The notes beneath the pieces are model-generated. The model was not told the origin of the DNA, did not search any database, and was given only the letters and a program-made list of their open reading frames with translations. From Stratiformator vulcanicus (GTDB taxonomy: Bacteria > Planctomycetota > Planctomycetia > Planctomycetales > Planctomycetaceae), in the NCBI RefSeq assembly GCF_007744515.1, contig NZ_CP036268.1, positions 4,707,113 through 4,771,112 of the forward strand: DNA of 64,000 nucleotides, in the 5' to 3' direction. Both the position numbers and the translations under genes were made by a program. Below are positions 46,856 through 59,944 of the stretch, one piece after another. Position 1 is the first letter of the stretch; the number at the start of each line of letters is the position of its first letter.

Positions 46856-47200
46856 GTGGTGGAGTTCCACTCGCGGGCCGGCTGTTGTGCTGAACCCAAT
46901 GTGCGTCTGGAGATTGTGACGCGACCGCTCTGGTGTCGATCGATGCGGCGACCTCGGGCATGAACCCGCCCGCAAAGTCGACTTAACCGGCATAACCGGT
47001 AATTCATGTTGCACGCATCGACGCTCAGCGATAACTTGGCTTAGGACAACCACCGACCGTCGGCGTAGGATTCCTCCTACCCTGAGGGCCGGTTCCTCCC
47101 GATTACCACGTGCCATCCCTCCCGGCTCGTTCGGTACTTTCGAAGGTCCGCCATGGACGTCAGGCAATTTCACCAACCTCTTGATGCTGCGCGGGCCGCC
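46856..47200. other. Intergenic region before the DUF1592 cytochrome gene
   Basis: 345 bases. A perfect 6-bp hairpin (GTAGGA TTCC TCCTAC) lies at 47065-47080. The frame opening at 47153 extends the downstream gene by 16 residues, but the later ATG gives a cleaner signal peptide. Nothing else recognised. Confidence 0.45.
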
Positions 47201-49549
47201 ATGCGTCGAGCAATTCTCTCGGTCTCGCTCGTTTTTGCCGCTATTCCGGCAACGGCCGAAGAAGCGATTCCGCCCCGCCCCGATCGCTTCGCCACCGAGT
47301 TGAAGCCCTTCTTGACGACCCACTGCGCGGATTGCCACGCGGGCGAGTTCGCCGAAGCCGGCCTCGACGTGATCGCGCCCGACTCTGAAAAAGAATTACT
47401 GGACGACCTCGACTCGTGGGACAAGATTCTGCTGCAGGTCAAAGTCGGGTCGATGCCCCCGGCCGACTTCGAGCCGCAGCCGACCGCAGCGGATCGCGCC
47501 GGCTTTGTCAAAGGCCTCGACGATCTGCTCAACCAGCAGGATTGTTCGGTGCCCCACCCCGGTCGCGCGACCGCCCGTCGACTTAACCGCATCGAATATC
47601 GCAATACGATCCGCGATCTGTGCGGCATCGAATTCGACGCCGCCGATCACTTCCCGTCCGATGACGTCGGCAACGGGTTCGACAATCAGGCCGACATCCT
47701 CACCGTCAGCCCGCTCATGCTGGAGAAGTACCTCACTGCCGCTGAGCAGATTGCCGAAGAGGCGATCGTCGTTGATTTGGAGTCAACAAAGGATATCGCA
47801 CTCGATTTGACCGGTAGCTTTCTTTGGGACCGCACGGAAACTCGCACCGTCGAGTTGCCCGAGGCCGGCCGTTACAAGGTCACCGTTCGAGCAATGGCGG
47901 ACCAGGGAGGCGACGAGCCAACACGCATGGAGGTCCTTCTGGACGGCAAGCGGCTCCGGCGATTCGACATTCGCGGAAACCAGCGGGAACGTGAATACGA
48001 ACTGACGTTCGACATCGAACAGGCCGGGTCACACAACTTGAGCGTCGCCTTCGTGAATGACCATTATGTGGAAGCGGAAGGTTCAAAAAGCGGAGTCGAC
48101 CGCAATTTGTACGTCAACGGCGTCAAGCTCTGGGGACCGGAAGCCGGCGCCCCGCGTCCTCCTGAACATCATCGCCAAATCGTTTCAACTGACCCGCGTC
48201 GAGCGGGCTCACTGAACAAGGCCGCTCGTCAGGTTACGGAGCGTTTCGCGGGACGGGCCTTTCGTCGAACCGCCACGAAAGCAGAGATAACGCGATTCGC
48301 CGCGCTGACGACCAGCATTGCGGAATCGAGCGGATCGTTTGAGCTCGGCGTGCGAGCCATGGTGCAAGCGGTCTTAATTTCGCCCGAATTCCTGTTTCGC
48401 GTCGAACAGCCGGTCGAGCAAGGCCCCGACCGACAACTCTCTGACCACGAGTTGGCCACCCGACTGTCGTACTTCTTGACGTCAACGCTGCCCGATGAAG
48501 AACTGCGTCGAGCCGCCGATGCAGGACGGCTGCGAACCGACAAACAAATCGAATCGCAGGTCCGCCGGCTGCTAAAAGAACAGAAGACGATTGACGCCTT
48601 GAACGAAGGATTCTTCGCTCAATGGCTCAACCTGAGAAACCTCGACGCGACGGCCCCGGAACCCGAGCTGTACCGCAAATGGAACACGAAACTCGCCCGC
48701 GCCATGCGGCGCGAGACGGAACTGTTCGCCGAGGAAATCGTCCGTAAAGATCGCAGCATTTTGGACTTCCTGACGGCCGATTACACTTACGTCAATCCGC
48801 GACTGGCCGAACTCTACGACATCAAATGGCGTGGCAAAGACCCGCTGCAATTGTATCTCGACTCGCTCTCCGGACGGGAACTCTCGAAAGTGAAACGAAA
48901 GGACTCGCGCGGGCCGAGTTTCCCAGAAGAGTCGACCTACCTGCGTGTGGACCTTCCGAAGAATCGACGTGGAGTGCTGACTCAGGCGGCAGTTCTCGCC
49001 GTTACCTCCAACCCGGTCGAGACGTCGCCGGTTAAGCGAGGCAAGTGGGTGCTGGAGAACATCCTCGGCACTCCCCCGCCCCCCGCACCGGCCAACATCC
49101 CGCCGCTTGATGAAGCCAAGGAAGCCGCGCCCGATTTGCCGTTGCGGGAGCAATTAGCTCTGCACCGAGAAAGTTCTGCGTGCTTTTCGTGCCACGCCTC
49201 GATGGACCCGATCGGCTTGGCGTTTGAGAACTACGATGTGCTCGGCATTTGGCGAGAAAAATTCGATGGGCACCGCATTGATTCGTCGGGCGAATTGCCG
49301 GAACGGGGCGAGTTCGAGGACGCAGTCGATCTGATCGACTTACTCGCGTCGGAACGCCGCCTGTTCGCCACCAACTTCGTCCGCAAAATGATGACGTACG
49401 CCCTCGGCCGAACGATCGATCGCCGTGATCGCTGCGCCGTCGAACGCATCGTCGACCGTGCCGAGAAAAACGGATTTCGCTTCTCTGAGATCATCGTGGG
49501 CATCGCCTTAAGCGATCCATTCACGATGCGGGCCTCCGAGACAAATTAA
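47201..49549 (+). CDS. Planctomycete c-type cytochrome with DUF1587/DUF1592/DUF1588/DUF1585-type domains
   Basis: Large exported protein. ATG at 47201 gives signal peptide MRRAILSVSLVFAAIPATA; an ATG at 47153 is possible. The haem motif CADCH is at residues 42-46 (PSCyt1-like). Then DUF1587-like (RRLNRIEYRNTIRDLCGIEF), a carbohydrate-binding-like beta region (about 190-320), DUF1595/1592-like (GRAFRRTATKAEITRFAALT; DHELATRLSYFLTSTLPDEE), DUF1588-like (NRRGVLTQAAVLAVTSNPVE; ACFSCHASMDPIG, a second CxxCH) and DUF1585-like (FVRKMMTYALGR). The function is not established; such proteins pair with a DUF1552 protein, as here, 30 bases downstream, and may handle large extracellular substrates. Confidence 0.93.
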   Translation: MRRAILSVSLVFAAIPATAEEAIPPRPDRFATELKPFLTTHCADCHAGEFAEAGLDVIAPDSEKELLDDLDSWDKILLQVKVGSMPPADFEPQPTAADRAGFVKGLDDLLNQQDCSVPHPGRATARRLNRIEYRNTIRDLCGIEFDAADHFPSDDVGNGFDNQADILTVSPLMLEKYLTAAEQIAEEAIVVDLESTKDIALDLTGSFLWDRTETRTVELPEAGRYKVTVRAMADQGGDEPTRMEVLLDGKRLRRFDIRGNQREREYELTFDIEQAGSHNLSVAFVNDHYVEAEGSKSGVDRNLYVNGVKLWGPEAGAPRPPEHHRQIVSTDPRRAGSLNKAARQVTERFAGRAFRRTATKAEITRFAALTTSIAESSGSFELGVRAMVQAVLISPEFLFRVEQPVEQGPDRQLSDHELATRLSYFLTSTLPDEELRRAADAGRLRTDKQIESQVRRLLKEQKTIDALNEGFFAQWLNLRNLDATAPEPELYRKWNTKLARAMRRETELFAEEIVRKDRSILDFLTADYTYVNPRLAELYDIKWRGKDPLQLYLDSLSGRELSKVKRKDSRGPSFPEESTYLRVDLPKNRRGVLTQAAVLAVTSNPVETSPVKRGKWVLENILGTPPPPAPANIPPLDEAKEAAPDLPLREQLALHRESSACFSCHASMDPIGLAFENYDVLGIWREKFDGHRIDSSGELPERGEFEDAVDLIDLLASERRLFATNFVRKMMTYALGRTIDRRDRCAVERIVDRAEKNGFRFSEIIVGIALSDPFTMRASETN

Positions 49550-49579
49550 GTCCCCTTGCCGAAAGTAAGGATGACCATC

Positions 49580-50908
49580 ATGCGCAACTCGATCTCTCGA
49601 CGGACCGTGCTCCGGGCCGCCGGTTCCGCGATCGCCCTGCCTTGGCTCGAGTCGCTGGCGGCTTCTGCGAATTCGTCATCGGGTATGAATCAGCCCCCTG
49701 TCCGCCTCGGCTTTGTGTTCTTTCCCAATGGAGCCGTCCCCGATCAGTGGCGCCCCCAAGGGACCGGTACCGACTTCAAGTTCAGCCCGACTCTGTCTCC
49801 CCTGAGCGAGTTTCGTGAAGACGTGTTGGTCGTCAGCGGGCTGGCCCAATTGCTCGGCGACGTCGATGGTGGCGGCGACCACGCTCGCAATGCCGCAACC
49901 TTTCTGACCGGTGCCCGGGCCAACAAGAGTGAGTCCGACCTGCATGTCGGCCAAAGCATCGACCAATTCGCCGCCGACCGGATCGGATATGAGACGCGTC
50001 TGAAGTCACTCGAATTAGGGATCGACGCCGGGCGCAACGCCGGCAGTTGCGACAGCGGCTACTCCTGCGCGTACTCGAATACGATCTCCTGGCGCAGCCC
50101 GACGCAGCCGATGCCGAAGGAGGTGAAGCCGCGGGCGGTCTTCGAGCGATTGTTCGGCTCAAAAGGCAAGGGATCGGTCGCTGCTCAGGCACGTCGGATT
50201 GCGACGCGCAAAAGTGTCCTGGATACCGTCGCTGCGGGATCGGCCCGGCTACGGACCCGGATCGCCAAGAGTGATCAACGTAAACTCGATGAGTATCTCG
50301 GCAGCCTGCGCGAAGTCGAGCGCCGGGTCGAAGGGACGGACAGAAAGGCGATCGAACCGCCCCGCGATTTTCGGGTTCCGGATGAAAAACCCGACAACTT
50401 CGAAGAACACGCGAGATTAATGTACGACCTGATGGTCCTGGCGTACCAGACCGATTCGACACGTATCGCGTCATTGATGCTCGCCGGAGCCGCCAGCAAT
50501 CGTACCTTTCCTCAAATTGAGGTCACCGACGGTCACCACTCGCTCTCGCACCACCAGGGACGGTCCGACAAAATCGAGAAGCTGACAAAGATCGACCGCT
50601 ACCTCTGCGAGCAATTCGCTTACTTCATCCGTCGGCTCAAAGACACCCCGGACGGCGAAGGCAATCTGCTCGACAACACGATCGTGCTCTATGGCAGCGG
50701 GCTATCGGACGGGAATGAACACCGCCATGACGAACTGCCGATCGTCCTTGCGGGTGGAGGCGGACGCCTAAGAGGTGGTCGTCACCTGCGTTATTCTCGC
50801 GGAACACCACTAAATAATTTGTTCCTGAACTTGCTCGATACCGCCGGGGCAAAAGACGTCAAACGCTTTGGCGACAGCGACGGCCGTCTCCCCGATGTTG
50901 TCGCGTAA
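49580..50908 (+). CDS. DUF1552 protein with Tat signal
   Basis: The ATG at 49580 has AAGGA 8 bases upstream; an ATG at 49571 and a TTG at 49556 are alternatives. Twin-arginine signal RNSISRRTVLRAAGSAIALP, so it is exported folded. The rest is DUF1552: RLGFVFFPNGAVPDQWRPQG, HARNAATFLTGAR, a YDLMVLAYQTDSTRIASLML core, and LLDNTIVLYGSGLSDGNEHR. The fold is thought to be related to alkaline phosphatase-like sulfatases; activity is unknown. It forms a unit with the DUF1592 gene just upstream. Confidence 0.93.
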   Translation: MRNSISRRTVLRAAGSAIALPWLESLAASANSSSGMNQPPVRLGFVFFPNGAVPDQWRPQGTGTDFKFSPTLSPLSEFREDVLVVSGLAQLLGDVDGGGDHARNAATFLTGARANKSESDLHVGQSIDQFAADRIGYETRLKSLELGIDAGRNAGSCDSGYSCAYSNTISWRSPTQPMPKEVKPRAVFERLFGSKGKGSVAAQARRIATRKSVLDTVAAGSARLRTRIAKSDQRKLDEYLGSLREVERRVEGTDRKAIEPPRDFRVPDEKPDNFEEHARLMYDLMVLAYQTDSTRIASLMLAGAASNRTFPQIEVTDGHHSLSHHQGRSDKIEKLTKIDRYLCEQFAYFIRRLKDTPDGEGNLLDNTIVLYGSGLSDGNEHRHDELPIVLAGGGGRLRGGRHLRYSRGTPLNNLFLNLLDTAGAKDVKRFGDSDGRLPDVVA

Positions 50909-50929
50909 TAGCGATTCGGCCTCAACGTG

Positions 50930-51436
50930 TTAAGACTCGCCGTCGGCTCCGTCGTCGGCCTCTCGCATCTCCAACAGAATCTCGAGCTCCGCAATGGCTT
51001 CGAAATCCTTCGGCCGACCGGCGGCGCGTTTAACGTGAATCAGCATGGGAAGATCGAGGACGCGGACATTTCTACCACTAATCTTCATTTCGACTGAGTG
51101 CGGCAGAAGCTGATCGTAGCCGCCCCCACCGGTGATCTCGCCGAGCAAATCGATTGCACCGAGGTCTGTTTGCAGCGTGAAATTAAGCCCGCGATCCAAC
51201 GTCTTCGCGTCCCACAAGAACGGAAGATTCGGTGGCGCTCCTCGCAATTGCGGGCGATGCGACGAAAGACAGTCCGCGAGACGTTCGAGATTTTCCGGAG
51301 ATCGCTCATAGACGACATCGATATCTTGCGTGAATCGCGCGGCTCCATGCTGAACAGCCGCAACGCCCCCGATCAGAATAAAATGAACCTCAGCATCACT
51401 CAATCGACTAAGAACTTCGATAAACTCGGTCTTCAT
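50930..51436 (-). CDS. Nucleotidyltransferase-superfamily protein
   Basis: 168 residues from the ATG at 51436, with GAGGGGGG 7 bases upstream. The core pattern HFILIGGVAAVQHGAARFTQ, then DIDVVY, contains the Gly-Gly helix and paired Asps (DID) of the polymerase-beta-like nucleotidyltransferase fold; a third acidic residue may be in AIDLLGEI. It ends with a KRAAGRPKDFEAIAELEILL helix. It is of the type often labelled AbiEii/toxin-like or DUF6036. The upstream small gene overlaps its start by 29 bases. Whether it transfers nucleotides is unknown. Convergent with the DUF1552 gene. Confidence 0.85.
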   Translation of the reverse strand: MKTEFIEVLSRLSDAEVHFILIGGVAAVQHGAARFTQDIDVVYERSPENLERLADCLSSHRPQLRGAPPNLPFLWDAKTLDRGLNFTLQTDLGAIDLLGEITGGGGYDQLLPHSVEMKISGRNVRVLDLPMLIHVKRAAGRPKDFEAIAELEILLEMREADDGADGES

Positions 51437-51629
51437 TTTCACACCCCCCTCGCCCTCGCGTGGATGCAACGAATTCAGCCATTGACTCAAGCTGCGCGAG
51501 TCGATCGCTCGGGGTCATCCTCAAGTTCCTTACTAACAGCGAACGATCAACATCGACCTTATAAGCCTCAATAACCGGGTCGGGAAGAATCTTGACAGGC
51601 GTACTCGGCCTTAGGTCTTCTTCGTTCAT
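51408..51629 (-). CDS. Small partner protein of the nucleotidyltransferase
   Basis: 73 residues: a charged N-terminus (MNEEDLRPSTPVKILPDPVI), then EAYKVDVDRSLLVRNLRMTP, SDRLAQLESMAEFV and a basic tail. I recall similar short proteins with the pattern EAYKxDVDRxLLxxNLxxTxxxR upstream of this class of nucleotidyltransferase. The 29-base overlap implies translational coupling and a fixed ratio of products, as in toxin-antitoxin modules. Antitoxin is a hypothesis: no DNA-binding motif is visible. Confidence 0.8.
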   Translation of the reverse strand: MNEEDLRPSTPVKILPDPVIEAYKVDVDRSLLVRNLRMTPSDRLAQLESMAEFVASTRGRGGCENEDRVYRSS

Positions 51630-51669
51630 CTTAAGTCCGTCCTTCGAAATGCCAATTTGCCTCCCCAGC

Positions 51670-53157
51670 TCACGGCAGCTTCGTCGATCCCATCAGATAA
51701 CGATCGCATTCGCGGGCAACGCCGCGACCTTCGTTGATCGCCCACACCACTAAGCTCTGGCCACGTCGACAGTCGCCTGCGGCAAACACACCGTCAACAT
51801 TCGTCGTGTATTGCTCGTGCTCGGCCTGATAGTTGCCACGGACGTCAAATTCGACACCCAATTGCTCGGCGACGGTCGGCTCCGGACCCTTAAAGCCGAG
51901 GGCGAGGAAAATTAAATCAGCCTCGACCTCGAACTCTGAATTGGGCACGACGCTGAACGGCGGACCATTCTTAACCGGCTTCGACCAATCGACCTTGCAG
52001 GCCTTGATCGACTTGACGTTCCCTTTGGCATCCCCGACGAATTCGAGCGTTTGAATCGAGAACTGCCGGGGGTCGTCGCCGAACTTCGCTTCCGCTTCTT
52101 CATGACCGTAATCGACGCGAAGAATACGCGGCCACTGAGGCCAGGGGTTTGAGGCGGTTCTTTCGCCCGGGGGTTGCGGCACGATTTCAAAAGTCACGAC
52201 TTTCTCACATCCCTGACGGATCGACGTTCCGATGCAGTCGGTCCCTGTATCGCCACCTCCGATGACCAGGACCTTCTTTCCTTTCGCAGAAATATAGCCC
52301 TTCGGACTATCCCCCATCACTTTCTGCGTATTCGGACGCAAGAAGTCCATCGCGAAGTGAATTCCCTTCAGGCTGCGACCCGGTGTCTTTGCGAAAAAGT
52401 CATTCGGGGCCGTCGCACCCGTCGCCAGAACCACCGCATCGAACTTCTTCTTAAGTTCGTCAGCGGTGATGTCGTCGCCGACCTTACAACTCGTCACGAA
52501 CTTGATGCCCTCGGCCTCCATGATATCGACGCGACGCTGAACGACTTCCGCCTTGTCGAGTTTCATATTCGGAATACCGTACATGAGCAGGCCGCCGATG
52601 CGATCATCTCGCTCGTAGACGGTCACCTTGTGCCCGGCTTGGTTTAACTGCGCCGCAGCCGCAAGCCCTGCGGGACCGGAGCCGATGACGGCAACCGTTT
52701 TCCCCGTTCGTTTCTCCGGGGGATTCGGAACGACCCAGCCTTCTTCGAAACCCTTATCGATGATCGCGCATTCGATGCTCTTAATCGCAACAGGGGGCTC
52801 GATAATCCCGAGCACACAGGAGCCTTCGCAGGGTGCCGGGCAGACTCGGCCTGTAAATTCCGGGAAGTTGTTTGTCTTATGCAGTCGGTCGAGCGCTTCG
52901 CGCCAGCGACCACGATAGACAAGGTCATTCCATTCCGGAATGAGATTGTTAATCGGGCAGCCGGTGGCCATCCCGGCCATCAGGTCACCGGTGTGGCAGA
53001 AGGGGACCCCGCAATCCATGCAGCGGGCCCCCTGATCGCGGAGCTGTTCCTCGGGCGGATCGAGATGAAATTCTTTCCAATCGAGAATCCGCAGCTTCGC
53101 GTCCCGCTCGGGAGCGTTCTGTCGTTCGATCGTCTTAAAGCCGGTGGGGTTACCCAT
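51670..53157 (-). CDS. gltD: Glutamate synthase (NADPH) small subunit
   Basis: Feeds electrons from NAD(P)H via FAD and iron-sulphur centres to GltB. The N-terminal ferredoxin-like domain has Cys sets [22 protein letters not shown] and [13 protein letters not shown] binding is [17 protein letters not shown] at about 152-168 and NADPH binding is [15 protein letters not shown]. 495 residues, slightly longer than E. coli GltD. It is the last gene of lysR-gltB-uma2-gltD, with a Uma2 gene between it and gltB. Confidence 0.96.
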   Translation of the reverse strand: MGNPTGFKTIERQNAPERDAKLRILDWKEFHLDPPEEQLRDQGARCMDCGVPFCHTGDLMAGMATGCPINNLIPEWNDLVYRGRWREALDRLHKTNNFPEFTGRVCPAPCEGSCVLGIIEPPVAIKSIECAIIDKGFEEGWVVPNPPEKRTGKTVAVIGSGPAGLAAAAQLNQAGHKVTVYERDDRIGGLLMYGIPNMKLDKAEVVQRRVDIMEAEGIKFVTSCKVGDDITADELKKKFDAVVLATGATAPNDFFAKTPGRSLKGIHFAMDFLRPNTQKVMGDSPKGYISAKGKKVLVIGGGDTGTDCIGTSIRQGCEKVVTFEIVPQPPGERTASNPWPQWPRILRVDYGHEEAEAKFGDDPRQFSIQTLEFVGDAKGNVKSIKACKVDWSKPVKNGPPFSVVPNSEFEVEADLIFLALGFKGPEPTVAEQLGVEFDVRGNYQAEHEQYTTNVDGVFAAGDCRRGQSLVVWAINEGRGVARECDRYLMGSTKLP

Positions 53158-53163
53158 AATAGA

Positions 53164-53197
53164 AGTCGAGAGTCAAGAGTTGAGTGTCGAGAGTGAA
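53164..53197. repeat. Short degenerate direct repeats in the uma2-gltD gap
   Basis: GTCGAGAGT, CAAGAGT, TGAGTGT and CGAGAGT follow one another in the 66-bp gap between the Uma2 gene and gltD. Such simple CTC/GAG-type runs occur in planctomycete intergenic DNA. They leave little room for a separate gltD promoter. Confidence 0.6.
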
Positions 53198-53223
53198 AGC
53201 AACCAGTCAGTATGTAGTGTCCG

Positions 53224-53880
53224 TCAAACTTCTTCCGCTCGTCGGAACCATTCTTTGATCGAGAGTTCGAACCCGGGAAGAATATCCCCGCCGTTCAACG
53301 AGTCTTCTTCCGTAAGTTCGGTGTAGTCATCAGCGGAGGAATAAACGCGACAAACTCTGGTTCGCGGATTTAACTCCCAGACAAGCTGGCAGCCGGAGTT
53401 AAAATATTCGACTCGCTTCTTATGCATCTCCGCGGGCGTGTTCGAGCGACTGAGTATCTCTACGGCAAGGTCTAAGCCGAATTCGCCAATCGCCTTCATC
53501 GGAAGCCGGCCATCCGGGAACCGACCTTTCAGGGCCAGAGAAACATCTGGCTTACGCACATTGCCTCCGGACATCCGGAGATCGAGATCTGGCCCAAACA
53601 CAATACCGGACCGGTGAATTTCTAGGAATTGCTCAAGTATCGCGAGAAGCACCGCAGCCAACCGGCTCTCTACTACGGCCATAGCACCCTTCTTAACGAT
53701 AACGTGATCAACCAACTCATATAATGCGTCCCGTCCCTCGACTGCCAGCAACTCGTTATCGCCTGCCGTTCCGGGTGACGGCAAAAGCAATATCCGGTCG
53801 GCGGGGATACCACCAAGTTCTTCAACCAAATCGGCAATCGTCGGAGGTCGTTCCAAGGTCGTCGCCGTCGCGGTGGCCAT
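53224..53880 (-). CDS. Uma2-family (DUF820) putative restriction-endonuclease-fold protein
   Basis: 218 residues. Uma2 proteins have a PD-(D/E)xK nuclease fold, and no activity is established. The conserved core is VRKPDVSLALKG, GLDLAVEILSRSNTPAEMHKK, YFNSGCQLVWELNPRTRVCR and ILPGFELSIKEWFRR; the catalytic-like Asp and Glu in KPDVS and AVEIL are kept. The ATG at 53880 follows the gltB stop by two bases, with AGGAGG inside the gltB 3' end, so its translation is probably coupled to gltB. Its presence inside the glutamate synthase operon is unusual. It lacks any neighbouring methylase. Confidence 0.9.
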   Translation of the reverse strand: MATATATTLERPPTIADLVEELGGIPADRILLLPSPGTAGDNELLAVEGRDALYELVDHVIVKKGAMAVVESRLAAVLLAILEQFLEIHRSGIVFGPDLDLRMSGGNVRKPDVSLALKGRFPDGRLPMKAIGEFGLDLAVEILSRSNTPAEMHKKRVEYFNSGCQLVWELNPRTRVCRVYSSADDYTELTEEDSLNGGDILPGFELSIKEWFRRAEEV

Positions 53881-53882
53881 GA

Positions 53883-58535
<4,653 letters not shown>

Positions 58536-58718
58536 CGTCAAATCTCAACTTAATAAAGCGAATGTTCCGAGAACCGGAACGATCTCCGCAAAACCTTGTG
58601 TGAACTTCGTCTACTTACGCCATCGGTGATCGGTCGTGGCTGCAGCCTGCAACCTCCCGCCGGAGACGTTCCTCATCTCCGAAAGCTCCGGGGTCCGCTC
58701 CGCAGACCCCTTATCGTC

Positions 58719-59642
58719 TCAGCCTGCGACACCCACCGCCGCCGGCGGTTCGATGTCCACAAAATCATCAGAGCAAAGCAGTTCGATTAACCGCTGAGCA
58801 GCGATGACCAAGGCCTGATTCCGCCGGTGAATAAACCCGAGCGGCCGATACCAATGGGCATCGGAAAGTGGGACCGCTGCCAAGCTACCCGAGGCAATCT
58901 CGCGTTTCAGCAACGGTTCGGGCAGTATCGCCGCCCCGCTACCGATCTCGACCGAACGTTTGATCGTCTCGACGTTATCGAATTCGCGCAGGACGGTCAT
59001 TTCAACGTCGGCATCACGCAGCCAGCGATCAATCTGCTTCCGCGCTGCTAAATTGGAGTCGAACGTGACGAGACGCTCGCCCGCCAACTCAGCCACCGAA
59101 ACTTCCTCACGCGTTGCGAAGCGATGATCGGGCCCGACAGCCACCACCATTTTCTGCGACTGCCACGGGATGCAGTCGATGTCGCCGCCGTCACGCGGGA
59201 ACGAAACGATGCCAAAGTGAGATTCATTGTTCAGCACGCTCTGATACACCCCGTCGGGCGTCCGATATTCCAACCGGACGTCGACGTCCGGATGACTCTG
59301 CATGAAGCAATCGATGGCCGATTCGACTTCGAGCAGGCCGACCGAATAGATCGCGGTGACACACAGCCGCCCGCTCAGGCGGTCGGAAAACTGCTGCACC
59401 TGATCTTCGACGGACCGGATCGACGCCAGCAAATCGCGGCAGCCGTCGAAATACACCTGCCCCGCACCGGTCAGTTCGAGCGGACGCTTCGATCGATCGA
59501 TCAGCAATGTCCCGAGCCGCTTTTCCAAGGATCCCACCGCGTGACTGGCCGTCGATTGCGAAAGACCGTGCGCCTCGGCCGCTTTCGAAAAGCTCCGACG
59601 GGCGGCGACTTCGCAGAAAATTTCCACGTCTTTCAGGTGCAT
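58719..59642 (-). CDS. LysR-family transcriptional regulator
   Basis: 307 residues. N-terminal winged helix-turn-helix: KDVEIFCEVAARRSFSKAAE followed by AHGLSQSTASHAVGSLEKRL. The effector domain has GRLCVTAIYSVGLLEV and DPDVDVRLEY-type periplasmic-binding folds. I use the ATG at 59642 over one 15 bases upstream. Located 177 bases before gltB in the same direction; LysR regulators such as GltC control glutamate synthase in Bacillus, so control of gltB is a reasonable inference. It may also repress itself. Confidence 0.93.
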   Translation of the reverse strand: MHLKDVEIFCEVAARRSFSKAAEAHGLSQSTASHAVGSLEKRLGTLLIDRSKRPLELTGAGQVYFDGCRDLLASIRSVEDQVQQFSDRLSGRLCVTAIYSVGLLEVESAIDCFMQSHPDVDVRLEYRTPDGVYQSVLNNESHFGIVSFPRDGGDIDCIPWQSQKMVVAVGPDHRFATREEVSVAELAGERLVTFDSNLAARKQIDRWLRDADVEMTVLREFDNVETIKRSVEIGSGAAILPEPLLKREIASGSLAAVPLSDAHWYRPLGFIHRRNQALVIAAQRLIELLCSDDFVDIEPPAAVGVAG

Positions 59643-59944
59643 GCGGCCTATATGCAATATGCAAATACTGATGCGGATTCATTATCGAACAGCGTACTGT
59701 AGGCCCCGCGCACGCAATGTGTCAATCGTCGAGTTGGCGGGGCGAAATGTCGCAGCACCTTCGTGGCCGGAGCGCCGAAGGCTCTGTCTGTTCGCTACAA
59801 CCCGAAGTTTACGAACTCGTTGCGGCGACGAATTGCGGGTTCCGGTCCTGCGGAACACGTCGCGGTCGCTTCGGTCGAGTGTGCTAGTAGGATCGGCGAC
59901 GCGGCATCGAACCGGTCTGCCCCACCGAGTGGCGCGATCGACTG
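59643..59944. other. Intergenic region lysR / GT39
   Basis: 302 bases, all minus-strand neighbours. It must hold the lysR promoter and the 3' end of the GT39 transcript. No gene or terminator was recognised; the possible regulator site is listed separately. Confidence 0.45.
59651..59667. promoter_or_regulatory. Possible LysR autoregulatory dyad
   Basis: TATGCAATATGCAAATA contains the inverted repeat TGCA-ATA-TGCA with one more matching pair on the outside. It lies 9-25 bases upstream of the lysR start, where a LysR protein could block its own transcription. It is only a short AT-rich dyad. Confidence 0.3.

Noticed and set aside
58689-58710. GGGGTC...GACCCC dyad after lysR as a rho-independent terminator
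   Set aside because: The stem is only 6 bp and no T-run follows on the minus strand.
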